A stretch of DNA of 64,000 bases from Valencia hispanica (taxonomy: Eukaryota; Chordata; Actinopteri; Cyprinodontiformes; Valenciidae), in contig OY747715.1 in assembly GCA_963556495.2 (NCBI GenBank), forward strand, positions 17,809,739-17,873,738. The letters are read 5' to 3'. The notes under the pieces are model-generated. The model did no database searches, had not been told where the DNA came from, and saw only the letters and a list, made by a program, of their open reading frames with translations. This document shows, piece after piece, positions 31,753 to 43,850 of this stretch; the first letter of the stretch is position 1, and every line of letters begins with the position of its first letter. The position numbers and the translations under genes are program-made.

Positions 31753-32615
31753 ATCCATCCATTTTCCTCCGCTTATCCGGGGTCGGGTCGCGGGGGCAGC
31801 AGCCTAAGCAAAGAGACCCAGACTTCCCTCTCCCCAGCGACTTGTTCCAGCTCCTCGGGAGGAATCCCAAGGCGTTCCCAGGCCAGCCGAGAAACATAGT
31901 CCCTCCAGCGTGTCCTGGGTCTTCCCCTGGGCCTCCTCCCGGTGGGACGTGCCCGAAACACCTCACCAGGGAGGTGTCCAGGAGGCATCCTGACCAGATG
32001 CCCGAGCCACCTCAACTGACTCCTCTCGATGTGGAGAAGCAGCGGCTCTACTCTGAGCCCCCTCCGGATGACTGAGCTTCTCACCCTATCTCTAAGGGAG
32101 AGCCCAGACATTCTACGAAGGAAACTCATTTCAGCCGCTTGTATCCGTGATCTCGTTCTTTCGGTCACCACCCAGAGTTCGTGACCATAGATGAGGGTAG
32201 GAACGTAGATCGACCGGTAAATCGAGAGCTTCTCCTTTTGGCTCATCTCTCTCTTCACCACGACAGACCGGTACAGCGCCCACATAACTGCAGATGCCCT
32301 ACTAATCCGTCTATCGATCTCCCGCTCCATTTTTCCCTCATTCGTGAGCAAGACCCCAGATACTTAAACTCCTCCACTTGGGGAAGAACCTCATCCCCGA
32401 CCCGTAGAAGGCACCCCACCCTTTTCCGGCTCAAGACCATGGCCTCGGATTTGGTGGTGCTGATTCTAATCCCAGCCGCTTCACACTCGGCTGTGAACCG
32501 CCCCAGCGAAAGCTGTAGATCACATTCCGATGAAGCCAACAGGACCACGTCATCTGCAAAAAGCAGAGACCCGATCCTGAGGCCACCAAAACGGATCCCC
32601 TCAACACCTTGGCTG
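31753..32615 (-). mobile_element. Rex3 (RTE clade) retrotransposon, 5'-truncated
   Basis: The 3' end, with a (GGAT)-type tail, is at 31753. The RT reads from 32615 with EGIRFGGLRIGSLLFADDVV (F-A-D-D active site), then ISTTKSEAMVLSRKRVGCLL, and after one frameshift near 32300 YRSIYVPTLIYGHELWVVTE to the end GEREVWVSLLRLLPPRPDPG. The two overlapping frames cover about 270 residues of the RT C-terminus. Low decay suggests a younger copy than most neighbours. The 5' end is truncated, as usual for Rex3. Confidence 0.92.
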
Positions 32616-33878
<1,263 letters not shown>

Positions 33879-33881
<3 letters not shown>

Positions 33882-34246
33882 GGACAAAGAAAGACTAAAA
33901 AAGAAAAATGCAAAGAGACAAGTTGTATACATGAATAAGGCCACGATTCCTCTATCATCTGAACAGAAGGGCAAGGAACTAATCCGTAGTCACAAAGAGC
34001 TCTATGCTGAGATGTGGTGAGGGTCCCTAGGGGGCTCTCATTCTTTACCCAGTACTGTTGCTGCTTGTTATAACCTAACACTATGAAGAATATAGACCAC
34101 AGTGTATACATGTGAGGCTCAATTTGTGTGAGAGAGAACTAGGTTTATAATGTTTGGATATAATATCCTTGGCATGCTTGATAAAAAGAAGGAAGAATAA
34201 ACAATCAGAATAGAAAACTTATACCATTATAGATAACAACCTAAAT
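33879..34246. other. Unassigned sequence
   Basis: No recognised feature. Confidence 0.35.
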
Positions 34247-34362
34247 CCATGCATCCATCCATTGTCTATGGCACTTATCCTTGCAGGGTCCCAGGGGAGC
34301 TGGTGCCTGTCTCCAGCAGTCAATGGGCGGCAGGTGGGGTACACCCTGGACAGGTAGCCAGT
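34247..34362 (-). mobile_element. SINE 3' fragment, minus strand
   Basis: The (CATC)n tail at the left edge, then tgtctccagcagtcaatggg and gtggggtacaccctggacag, are the reverse of the SINE 3' part. It is 5'-truncated and diverged from the copy at 1922-2307. Confidence 0.75.
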
Positions 34363-34692
34363 TATTTCCATTGCTTTGTTCTGTTTTACTGAATTTCTAA
34401 ATTGCTATTATTCACAAAAACCGAGATGCAAGCATATTGTGGGTGATACTGACTCAAAAATACTCAATTTTACATTGTGTGTCATGTTGAGTAGACTGTA
34501 GAAAGGACCCAAGGGCAGAGACAGAGGGAAGTAAACTGGAGACATTTATTAATTAACAAAAGGCATAACTTAAGCATTGCTGTGATTGTGCTGTGATTAT
34601 AGACAAGAGGCAGATGGTTGATTACTAACAGGGAGCAGCTGGTAGAGATTTCCGCCTCAAATTGCAATGGCAAAGGAAGATGTACCAATACC
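34363..34692. other. Unassigned sequence
   Basis: No recognised feature. Confidence 0.35.
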
Positions 34693-35973
34693 TACAGTAT
34701 TGTGCAAAGGGATTAGGCAGGTGTGAAGAAATACTGTAAACAAAGAATGTTTTCAGAAATGGAAGTGTTTATCATTTATTTTCATCAATCAACAAAAAGC
34801 AGTGAATGAACAAATGAGAAATCTAAATCAAATCAATATTTGATGTGACCACCCTATACTTTCAAAATAGCATCAATTCTTCTAGGTACACTTGCACGCA
34901 GTTTGTGAAGGAACTCGGCTGGTAGGTTGTTTCAAACATCTTGGAGAACTAACCACAGATCTGTGGATGTAGGCTTCCTCCCATTCTTCTGTCTCTTCAT
35001 TTAATCTCAGACACACTTGATGATGTTGAGATCAGGGTTCTGTGGGGGCTATACCATCACTTGTAGGACTTCTTGTTCTTCTTTACGCTGAAGACAGTTC
35101 TTAATGACTTTGGCTGTGTGTTTGGGGTCTTTCTCCTGCTGCAGAATAAAGTTGGGAGCCAATCAGATGCCTCCCTCATCGTACTGACTGATAGACAAGT
35201 ATCTGCCTGTATTTCTCAGAACTGAGAAAAATCATTAATCCTGACCAAATCTCCAACTCCATTTGCAGATATGCAGCCCCAAACATTCAAGGAACCTCCA
35301 CCTGGGTCCCACTGGTTTCTGCCAGTTCTGAACTGATGTCACTGCTGGATATATTCCGAATTGGAAGGGTAATAAGCTCAATGTGGCTTTCATCTGCTAC
35401 ACTAAGTTTCCTTCGTGGGCCACTTCCTCACGTTGCCCGTTTCTTTGTGCTTCTTCAAAAGAGCATAAACAGCACATCTTGAAACCCCAATCTGATTTGA
35501 AATCTTTGTCTGGGAGAGACTTTGTTGATGCAGTATAACTACCTTGTGTCTTGTTGGTGTGCTCAATGTTGCCATGACATAAAACTATGTTCCACAACCT
35601 CACTTTGGCTGTTCCTCACCCAGTTTTAAGCCTACACAGCTGTTTTTCTTTCATTTACTGACTGTGTTTCAACCTACGTGTGACATTGATGATGATTCTT
35701 TGAACCTGTTTGGTATAATTGGTTGATCAGACACCTGACTATAATCCTACAAAATCCCTGACTTTGTGCAAGTGTACCCATAAGAATGGATGCTGGTTTG
35801 AAGGCAAAAGTTAATAACATGGAATATTGATTTGATTTAGATTTTTTCTTTTGTTTGGTAACTTTGCATTTTGTAAATTGATAAAAATAAACAACCATTA
35901 TTTATATTTCTGAAAGCATTCTTTGTTTATAGCATTTTTTCACACCTGCCTAAAACGGTTGCACAGTACTGTA
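34693..35973 (-). mobile_element. Full-length but decayed Tc1-like element
   Basis: The ends are tacagtattgtgcaaaggga (34693) and ggttgcacagtactgta (35973), inverted and TA-flanked, with a second matching block (ggcaggtgtgaagaaatact and its inverse) inside. The transposase reads leftward from about 35578: MATLSTPTRHK-type start, then LSQTKISNQIGVSRCAVYAL as HTH across small frameshifts, and catalytic remnants down to about 34860. Size (1.28 kb) is typical. Stops and frameshifts make it inactive. Confidence 0.85.
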
Positions 35974-36327
35974 TTTAAAAAAGTTTTTTATGGCACTAGT
36001 AGCCTCTATTCAACAGTAGCTGGAAAGAAGGAAGGGCAAAGAGCGAAGGGGAAGACATACATGGCCTGGGAATCGAACAAGTGACAATTGCGTTTGAAGT
36101 ATTTAGTTTCTCTATATGGTGCACCTTTGCTATTCCCTAAATGTCATTCTCTAAATAAAATTTAAAGAGTAGCACAAAAGACCCCTACTCATTTTTTAAC
36201 TTCGCCCACCACCCATCATCCCAATACACAAAGGATACAATATAACGATGCATTCAAAGTGACATCCACGTTTATTTGACATAATCGGACTTGCTGTTTG
36301 CTAATATTTGGGCACAACAAGAGATGC
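35974..36327. other. Unassigned sequence
   Basis: ggcctgggaatcgaacaagt at 36063 resembles a reversed tRNA box B but has no box A partner, so it is not called as a SINE. Confidence 0.35.
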
Positions 36328-36330
36328 TTA

Positions 36331-36827
36331 AGCTTGGTTTATACTTCTGCGTCGCGTCAGTCGCGTAGGTTACGCCGTTACCGCCGTACCCACTGCTGTG
36401 TTTATACTTCTGCGTAGGGCTGAAAGCGCCGTGTTGCTGTTTCATTTCCAGACCTGCAGGTCGCAGTAGGCTGGTATCGGTCAGCAAACTCCACAGGGTG
36501 GAGTTTTTCTGATGGTTTGCTTATGTTTGCTTCAGTTCCGGCAAGTATTTCCTTAGAACAACGATGGCGGCCGACTTGGTGCAGTGTCTGAATGAGATTG
36601 TGGAAGCAGACAAACAAATTATCCTTCTTTTGAACACTTTGCAACGCAAACAAATGAGAAGACGGAGACATAGAAGATGGTACGTGCATACGTAATCTCA
36701 CTGACCAATCACAAGGGAGTACTTCCGCGTCTCTGCGTCGCGTCGCCGGGCTGCACGTCAGGTCCGAGGAGGTGCACGTCAAGCGTACCCTACGCGAGGG
36801 ACACGATGCAGAAGTATAAACCGGCCT
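36331..36827 (+). mobile_element. PIF-Harbinger MITE (497 bp) retaining a first exon
   Basis: Inverted ends share ggtttatacttctgc near the left tip and gcagaagtataaacc near the right tip, followed inward by GTAGG/CGCG-rich subterminal motifs on both sides. TTA flanks both edges (36328-36330, 36828-36830). Internally it carries only a leader and the exon at 36564-36679. Confidence 0.8.
36564..36679 (+). pseudogene. Harbinger transposase first exon with splice donor
   Basis: MAADLVQCLNEIVEADKQII, LLLNTLQRKQMRRRRHRR, then a donor TG|GTACGT at 36680 that would complete a Trp codon. A short acidic/hydrophobic start followed by an Arg run and R-R-W is how many Harbinger transposases begin, by my knowledge. 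The catalytic exons are gone; if unspliced, the frame stops a few codons later (YVHT stop). Confidence 0.55.
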
Positions 36828-36830
36828 TTA

Positions 36831-37618
36831 ATCATATCTCTCTATAATATTTTACATTATCATATGATAGAATACACAGAAAAATAATTTTTCAGCTTAT
36901 GAAGTAATAACTGGCTTGAAAGTAGAGATGAATGATCTATATATTTGGAATCCTAATCTAAGTTAAAACCAAGTCATTGTTTTGGAACCAAAACACTAAA
37001 CCAAGAAAGACAATATTCCTAACTTTACAAGCCTTCGATTCCAAAGTAATGTTTCAATACTGTTCCATGCATTTGTCTCACACAGTTATAATAACTGTAA
37101 GGCTGTTTTTGGGTGTAGAATTATTAAAATGATTAAAATTAAATCTGGAATACAATTTATCATGTTCCAAGCCAAGCACAATTTTATTTGAAAAACGGTT
37201 TTGGTTCCTGAAAACTCTATTATAATTCTTCATTCTCAGATCATCTTGTTGTTTTTTTTATTCTCATAAAAGGGGGGAGCCTTTAAATTTTATTACTACT
37301 TTTGTGGTTGTAAAGCCCTTTTAGCTGCAAAGCAAATGTGCTTGTCCCTCACCTAGAAGTAATCTTTTTGTTCTAAATATTTATCTGTAGCGCTAGAAAA
37401 AACTGTCGACCAAATGCCACCTAAAGAAATTAGTTTGTTGTGTAAATAAACAAATTTATTGACAAGAAAATCACTTAAATGATTAACCTAAATATAATAT
37501 CAGTTATTTAATTACCAGTATTAAACTTCCCTATACAGAACTATGCCAGACTTAAAGTCTATATAGGCCTACTACTTTACAAGAATGTCCTATTTCACAG
37601 AAACATGGCAAAATGTAT
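36831..37618. other. Unassigned AT-rich sequence
   Basis: No recognised element; short frames only. Confidence 0.35.
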
Positions 37619-38134
37619 TGGTAGAATTATGTGCCATCAGAAACTGAATTTGAAATCACATCTTTAGTTTGGAAATGATTGTCACTAAATTGAAATCAAA
37701 TTTTATATTTTGAAAATGAATTTATTTGCTTTAAAACTGAATTTCATCTTATTTTAAATTTAGCTCTCAAAATTTCAGTTTCACTTCTAACCATTCAGTT
37801 TCACTTCTACAATTTACAGCAGAACACATGGGCAACTACACTCTACTGAGATCACAGGTTCTGTAGTGGTTGATGGTTAATAAAACTACTATAAGCATAA
37901 GGTGTGTAAAATTTGTATTACAAAAGTGGCAATACAGAAGAACTATGGGACCGCCAAATAAGCTAATTTTCTAGCAATGATTTCCACAAAAATAATATTA
38001 AAAAATATGTCTATGCAAATGGCAACAGCCCACAAGCACAACTGCTTTAAGCTTTTAGTTTTTGTACCGTCCAATTTTTGTTTTGTGTAAACAAACGCCC
38101 GAGTCTGGAAGTGATGAATGCGTGAATTAGGATT

Positions 38135-38430
38135 TCAGCTGTTGACTGGGTATGGGAGGGGTGGAGGTGGGCAATGTTGCGGAGGTGGAAGAGGGATATT
38201 TTGGTGAAATGGTTGATGTGTGTTCAGTATGAGAGGGTGGAGTCCATTATGATGCCAAGGTTGCGTACAGAGGGGGGGTGACATTGTGACTGTCGATGAG
38301 GAGAGTAAAGTTCTGGATAGAAGGGAATTCTGTTTTATTATTGCTGTTGAGTTTGAGAAAGTTATTGTCCATCCAGGTTTTGATGTTGAAAACTTCTTCT
38401 GATACATTTAACACATTTATTACCAACCTG
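38135..38430 (-). pseudogene. LINE (L2-type) reverse-transcriptase fragment
   Basis: VFNIKTWMDNNFLKLNSNNK then TEF, followed by FTLLIDSHNVTPPLYATLAS, matches the RT stretch after the active site in fish L2-group LINEs (W-M-x-x-N-x-L-x-L-N-x-x-K-T-E). The frame then drifts. A fragment of about 100 residues, with no 3' tail. Confidence 0.65.
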
Positions 38431-38595
38431 CGAATACGGCCCCTGCTCATTTGACATGAAGATTGACATCTGACAACTTCATATTTGCCCCTCTCCAGCT
38501 CAGGACGCCGTAGGTTGGCTGAAGTAAAACGTAGTTCTATTAATCTGTGCTCGATTGCTTCTCGAGGACCCGGATGTCTGACACAAAAAACTGAA

Positions 38596-39545
38596 TATAA
38601 AGTGTAACTCATCCCCTATCAGAGTTAAAACTCCACCCACATTTCCTGTTTGAAAAATGTCCCAAAATGAGGCGTTGCCTGGCGGACCAGTGAGGGGGAG
38701 GGCTGGGTGTGGTCTGCGCCCTGTTTGAAATCTTGACAGCCGAGCTGCAGCGACACACAGGCAGGCAGAAAAATGGAGAGCAATAGCAATGCGAGCTCCC
38801 TTGCCTCAGACGGAGGCAATTTTGAAGTTGAGGATTTCTCTCCACCTCCATCACCAGAGGAAAGAGAGGAAGGTTCTGTGAGGAGTTGCCCGGGGCAACA
38901 GGTGCCGAGCCTGCAGCAGCATCGCAGCATAGAATGGGGCCCGTCTCTGAATGGTACATTGTTGTTAGCCATAGCTAAGGCTAAATTTAGATTATCTCAA
39001 GTATTATCCTGTGACTCTGGCTCAACAGTTGCACCTGTGGCCAGTATACCTCATTGTCTAAAACAGAAAATGTATGTTGCAAAGAGGTGCCCAAGGTAAA
39101 TCAAAGTGCACTAAAAATAACTCTAAACCCGGATTTCATTATCCATTTACTGATATCAGTTCATCCCTTCGTCAATGCTAAAGAATCTAACTAAATGCTA
39201 AGCTAACAAATCACTAACCTGATAAACGCTGTAAATGAGGTGTGGCCTAGACTGGCCTTGTTTTATACTCCACAGCAGCAAGAAGGCTGATGTCAGTTAC
39301 CACCCGCTGACGTCAGAAACCCAAGCTGAACCAGTAGCGATGCCCGAATCAAATTCAAGTGCTGTGTAACGTTTTAACCTGAAGAGGGCACTCCACTAAC
39401 GATTTTTGGTTAAAAAAATTATATTTTTACTAAAATGTACTAAATTACAAAAAATAATGACCAGATATTTAGACATCACTATTAGACACTCATTTATACA
39501 GTTTATCAGCAAAAAAAGTTGATTTGGGGTTGAGTTGCACTTTAA
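38596..39545 (+). mobile_element. Second TTAA-type element, carrying P2RX7_C-like exons
   Basis: Left end TATAAAGTGTAACTCATCCCC (TSD degraded to TATA), right end GGGGTTGAGTTGCACTTTAA with TTAA at 39542-39545. The tips are inverted: AAGTG(T/C)AACTCA-CCCC. About 950 bp. It has inserted at a TTAA in the right arm of the surrounding element. It contains exons 1-2 of a cysteine-rich gene and no transposase. Confidence 0.6.
38773..39095 (+). pseudogene. P2RX7_C-like gene: exons 1 and 2 (WCxCG and VCCKE motifs)
   Basis: Exon 1 (38773-38953): MESNSNASSLASDGGNFEVE, DFSPPPSPEEREEGSV, a frameshift near 38893, then GATGAEPAAASQHRMGPVSE. Donor TG|GTACAT at 38954, acceptor CAACAG at 39028, intron 75 bp. 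Exon 2 (39029-39095): CTCGQYTSLSKTENVCCKEV, PK, ending at donor AAG|GTAAAT. Splicing joins a split codon that was probably Trp, giving W-C-T-C-G-Q-(C), T-E-N-V-C-C-K-E: the cysteine spacing of the P2X7 C-terminal (P2RX7_C) domain. One Cys is now Tyr and the Trp codon is TGT. Later exons of the domain are absent. Confidence 0.6.
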
Positions 39546-39833
39546 GAAGTGAAACTGATTGGTGAGAAGTGAAACTGAAAGTTTAAGAACTGAATTTACA
39601 ATAAGATGAAATACAGTTTTAAAGCAAATCAATTAATTCTCAAAATATTAAATTCAATTTAATTTAAATTACAATCATTTCCAAACTATAAATCTGATTT
39701 CAAATTGGGCTAATTCAGATTCAGTTTTTCAAAGCATTTATTCAATTTGAGCATTTCTGATTAAATCTAAGTGATGCTAATTCAAACAGAAATAATTCTA
39801 ATTCAGTTTCTGATGGCACATAGTTCTGCCCAT

Positions 39834-41760
39834 AAAATGGCTGGCAGAAGATATTTTCATTATTTGATGAGGAAAAACTACTATTCACTATTACTCACTT
39901 CAAATCTTGAGTAAATCCAAACAAAGTATAAACATCATTCATTAAACGGTATGTGTAACTATTTCCTAGAACAAGCAGTGCATGGTAATATTTGCTCAAC
40001 CGAATTGTTTGGGCTACACCTGGATAATCACCTCTGTGACTACAACTGCATTAACTGTAGCGACAATGTCTAAATAGAATGTTTATGATTTCAAAAGTTT
40101 GCTGTCTTATCTGTTATGTTTGTGGTATTGGCAGATGTATCTTAGTTCCACACAAATTCACACAGGATGTACTGACATACAAAGCAGTGGATTTCAAATT
40201 TTCCTCCTGGACTGCTGGCACACTTCTATGCAGTTGTCCGTCCCTTGCTAGTCTAATTGCCACAAAGTCATCACATAATGTTTCCCATCTTTCAAGTTTG
40301 GCTTGACACTCTTAGCACAACTAAAGTATTTGAATCTGAATTCAGTGCTCTGCATGTATTGTCATGTTTTTAAATTCCAAAATCTCTGAACTGGATTGAA
40401 TCCATCTCTCCAATTTCATTTTTAAATAAATGCATGTCTTACAGTTGTTCATGGAAAGAGAAATGTAAAAAAAAATGTTGAACAATAAAGCTGACATTAA
40501 ATCTATACAAATGTTTCAGAGATTTTTATTGCCATGGCACAGTAGAATAAATTAATGAAGGCATTATTTTTATACAAGTGGTTTAAAAACATCAGCGTTG
40601 TTAGGAAATATCTCATTTGAATAGGTCAACACTAGATTTACACTTAAGTGAAAACTTTTAAAGTTGGGCTTTGGGAGTACAGAAATGCTGCTTTCCATCT
40701 TGTGATTAAATTATGAATGGACAAAATCCTCACTCTATTCTTTTTTACCGCCTTTGTGTAGCAATGCAGCCATGCCATTTCTGGATTAACTCTGTTCTTG
40801 TGTCCTTTCATCCATAATTAAAATAACAAGCAACTAATTACTTTTGAATAATGTCAGACCAGTCAGGCGGGTTGTACAATCCCTCTCCATAATTAAAGTG
40901 TGCACAACAGTTTTGGCAGACATTCCCCTCTTAGTCACATCACTTTGCAGTGTTTCAACTAAAACGGTGCACAGACCGATGTCTTGGAGAAACCTTTCAT
41001 TATTCCCCAAGGTCTGATTGTCAGCTCGTTTTCACATTCAGAGCATACTCTGGAAATGTGTTACATTTCCAGAGTTTTACTGAACCACCTTGAGGACAAA
41101 GAACACTTTAGCTGCAAATTCGGACTTTAACTAAGTGAATTTTCTCTGTATCTGTATGAGACTAAATGATAGCACATTAAACAGTGACTGTGAAGAGAAC
41201 GTACTAATTGGCTGATGTCATGTTAAGGTATACATTATTGTCCAGATAAGATTGTGGAAAACACCATAGATTAAAAAAATAACAGATACTGTAAATCTAA
41301 GTTTTGCGTTATGATACTGAGAAAAAAATTACAGTTTAAATCTGATAGCTAAACTCTATGAAAAACAAAACCCTTTTCCTCTTCTGACATGAAACTAATT
41401 TTTTCTTGTATTAGGCCAGTTAGGATTATCATAATTAATTATATTTATTTTCTATTTGTTTTCCTACACTAAGATTAGTATTCATTTAATCTTAAAAGTG
41501 GATAATGGGTGAAGTGGAATGAGTCATGTCACAACATGGGCAGAAAGGAAGAAGTAATTATTCTGAAAGGAACCAAATATAGACAGTTTATGGTTTGCAA
41601 ATGCGTATAAGGAAATACACCCCAGGTCTATTGAAACAACAATTGAGGTCTTTGGTTAAGACTCCAGAGAACACCCCTAACACTCCCTCCTCTTGCCCAT
41701 AGATGCCTATTTACAGTTATGTCAGTGGGTGCTGCAGAACCCATTCTCGCCCATATAAAT
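39834..41760. other. Unassigned AT-rich sequence
   Basis: About 1.9 kb without a recognised repeat or coding motif. A 75-codon frame at 40079-40306 has no domain. It could be unique sequence. Confidence 0.35.
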
Positions 41761-42839
41761 TAGGGCTGGACGATATCTCAAGTTTTTTTTTAAATATTGC
41801 CATTTTCTCACATATGATACAAGAATTAACCAATATTGTTTATATCAATATAAGTAGACCAGCCAGTTTTCTGCCCCTATGTCTGTCTCTCACTTTACTT
41901 CACCTTGCTACAGCTCCTGTCCTCACTGAACTTGAATGTCACCGAGACCCCACTGCTGCATTCAGTCCGGAAGTCACAGCAGCATGGAGACAGGCGAAGG
42001 CACGAGGGAGAGTGTTGGTGCCCCTGGTTAGCACTGCTTTAGTGGGCCGGTATGCAACAGTACTCAGTAGGCTTCCACCACTTCTAAAAATAGCTCTTTA
42101 GATTTCCACAGCTTCGCCTAGCCCTGTTCTCACAGAGTCCCGGTACGCTCATTAGTGTATCTGTCCTTTTTGCAAGCTTCCCTCTCAAATTTTCAGAACC
42201 TTTTACAACATGCAGAAAGACAGAAGCTTGGCTGTCCTGCACTGCATCGCACACCTGTGGTCCTGCATTCAAGGAACGTTTGAAATGTATGGTGAATTCT
42301 ATAACTTAGGACATTTAAAACTTATAACAAAAAACAAAGAACACAATGCCACAACCCATAAACTTCTGTTTAATGGCAGTTGGCAAGCAACGTTCGATGC
42401 ATTCTTAACATGCCCTACTTATTTTTTTACAAAGTACTAAAAAATCCCAACTATATTCTCTATAAATTTTGTCTATTTGGCCTCTCAGAACCAAGCTCAA
42501 GGACTGAATTTCAACACCAGCCCACCCTTGCCCAAAACAGTACTTTTTATAGCAAAGCTATAATAATTTTGGTTTGGAAGAATAAAACAATATTTTATTC
42601 AAGAAATTAATATTAATAATATATGCCGATACTTTATTTTTGACGCTGTTTCTAATGGACATCTACAGCTGTATGTCAGTAAAAAAGCCTGTGACATTTG
42701 AGACGTAGCTTAGATTCTGAAATGTTTTATTGTCAATATGTTTTGGGAAGAAAAATATCTATTGATTGAAAATCCGATTTCAGCTGAAAAACATTGCAAT
42801 ATATTGAGATATAACTTTGGTTCATATCGTCCAGCCCTA
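41761..42839. mobile_element. hAT-like non-autonomous element (1.08 kb)
   Basis: The ends TAGGGCTGGACGATAT and ATATCGTCCAGCCCTA are perfect 16-bp inverted repeats, a familiar fish hAT-type MITE end. Flanks are AT-rich (atataaat / atatataa), so an 8-bp TSD is plausible but not certain. A GC-richer island (41900-42290) with open frames on both strands shows no transposase motif. Confidence 0.75.
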
Positions 42840-42859
42840 ATATATATAAACTACTCTTT

Positions 42860-43850
42860 CACCCACCCCTCTTTCCCCCTGGATGGAGTGAGTCTTCTAC
42901 CAGAGGCCTAGGAGGTTGGGGGTTCTTTGCTTTTATTCTTCTCCAGGTATTTGTTATAGCCACTCCTCCAGTGTGGGGGTCACTGCCCAGAGTGCTCCAA
43001 TGACCACTTGCACTACAATTGACATCACCTGCCAGGTTCTTTCTAGCTCTTACCTGAGCCCTTGCTATCTCCCCAGTTTCTTGTGTTCATTTTTCCTGAT
43101 GAGTCCATTATTTGGGATGGCCACATTGAACACAATGGCTGTTCTCTGTTCTCATTGGGGAGAGGCAGGGTACACTCTGGACAGGTCACCAGTCCATCGC
43201 AGGGCAACACAGAGACACGCAGGACAAACAACCATGTACGCATACACTCACACCTAAGGGACAATTAACCAAACAGTCATGTTTTTGGACTGTGGGAGGA
43301 TGCCGGAGTACCCGGAGGGAACCCATGCATGCAAACTCCATGCAGTAAATACCCTGGCCAACTATGCCACTGTTTAGCCCTGCTGCTAATCAATGACCAC
43401 ATAGTCCGGTTGGTTGGCTGTTTCCATTTTCTCTATTGGAATTTTGGAAGTCCCACAGGATCTCAGCTCGATCATTCTTCACCCCCTGGGGAGATGATTA
43501 CCACTTTGACCTAGGGTTCTCCAGCTTGTATTCTGTTTCAGTACACTATACCAGCCACTTTCCTGTCCTTTCCTTCTAATGTATTACACCCTGCTGGGAG
43601 ATGCTGGATTGCTTTTGCGGCCTCTTGGCACAGCCTACTCCTCGAATCTTGCCTGGTGTGGTGGATCTGGGCTTCTATCGCTCTGGTCCTCAAGGCCTGC
43701 TACTGTGGAACCATGATCAGTGCCTCAGTGCTTTCCTTCAGCCCAGCCTCAGTTACCATAGTTCTATCAAAAGGAATGGGCCAACATTTCAACAACAATA
43801 TTGTGAGAAGCTTATGGAAGAAAATCCACAATGTTTAACCCAAGTCATGC
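42860..43850 (-). pseudogene. R4/Dong-type LINE ORF C-terminus (zinc finger and REL endonuclease), split by a SINE
   Basis: Read leftward from 43850: STEALIMVPQ, then IEAQIHHTRQDSRSRLCQEA, AKAIQHLPAGCNTLE, a C-x2-C...H...C finger of this LINE class. Remnants of the nuclease region follow (to 43380). After the SINE, QRTAIVFNVAIPNNGLIRKN, EHKKLG, ELERTWQVMSIVVQVVIGAL, WAVTPTLEEWL end the ORF. The V-A-I-P segment and the following K-E-H-x-K-L and V-I-G-A-L blocks fit the restriction-enzyme-like endonuclease end of R4/Dong-type elements. Multiple stops; a pseudogene. The clade is inferred. Confidence 0.7.
43146..43377 (-). mobile_element. SINE, internally deleted and 3'-truncated
   Basis: The reverse strand gives gggctaaacagtggcatagttgg (part of the head) joined directly to ctgcatggagtttgcatg, so the box B region is deleted. 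It ends at ctgcctctc without the GGAT tail. 3' loss is unusual for a SINE and points to later deletion or recombination with the surrounding LINE. No TSD seen. Confidence 0.8.

Larger units (their letters stand above)
37619..39833. mobile_element. DNA element with long inverted repeats, nested
   Basis: 37619-37810 (tggtagaattatgtgccatc, agaaactgaattt, cagtttcacttct) pairs with 39546-39833 read in reverse (gggcagaactatgtgccatc, agaaactgaatta, cagtttcacttct). The right arm is longer by an insertion of about 90 bp. The interior includes an L2-type fragment and the TTAA element at 38596-39545, which abuts the right arm at a TTAA. The superfamily is undetermined; no TSD was confirmed. Confidence 0.65.
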
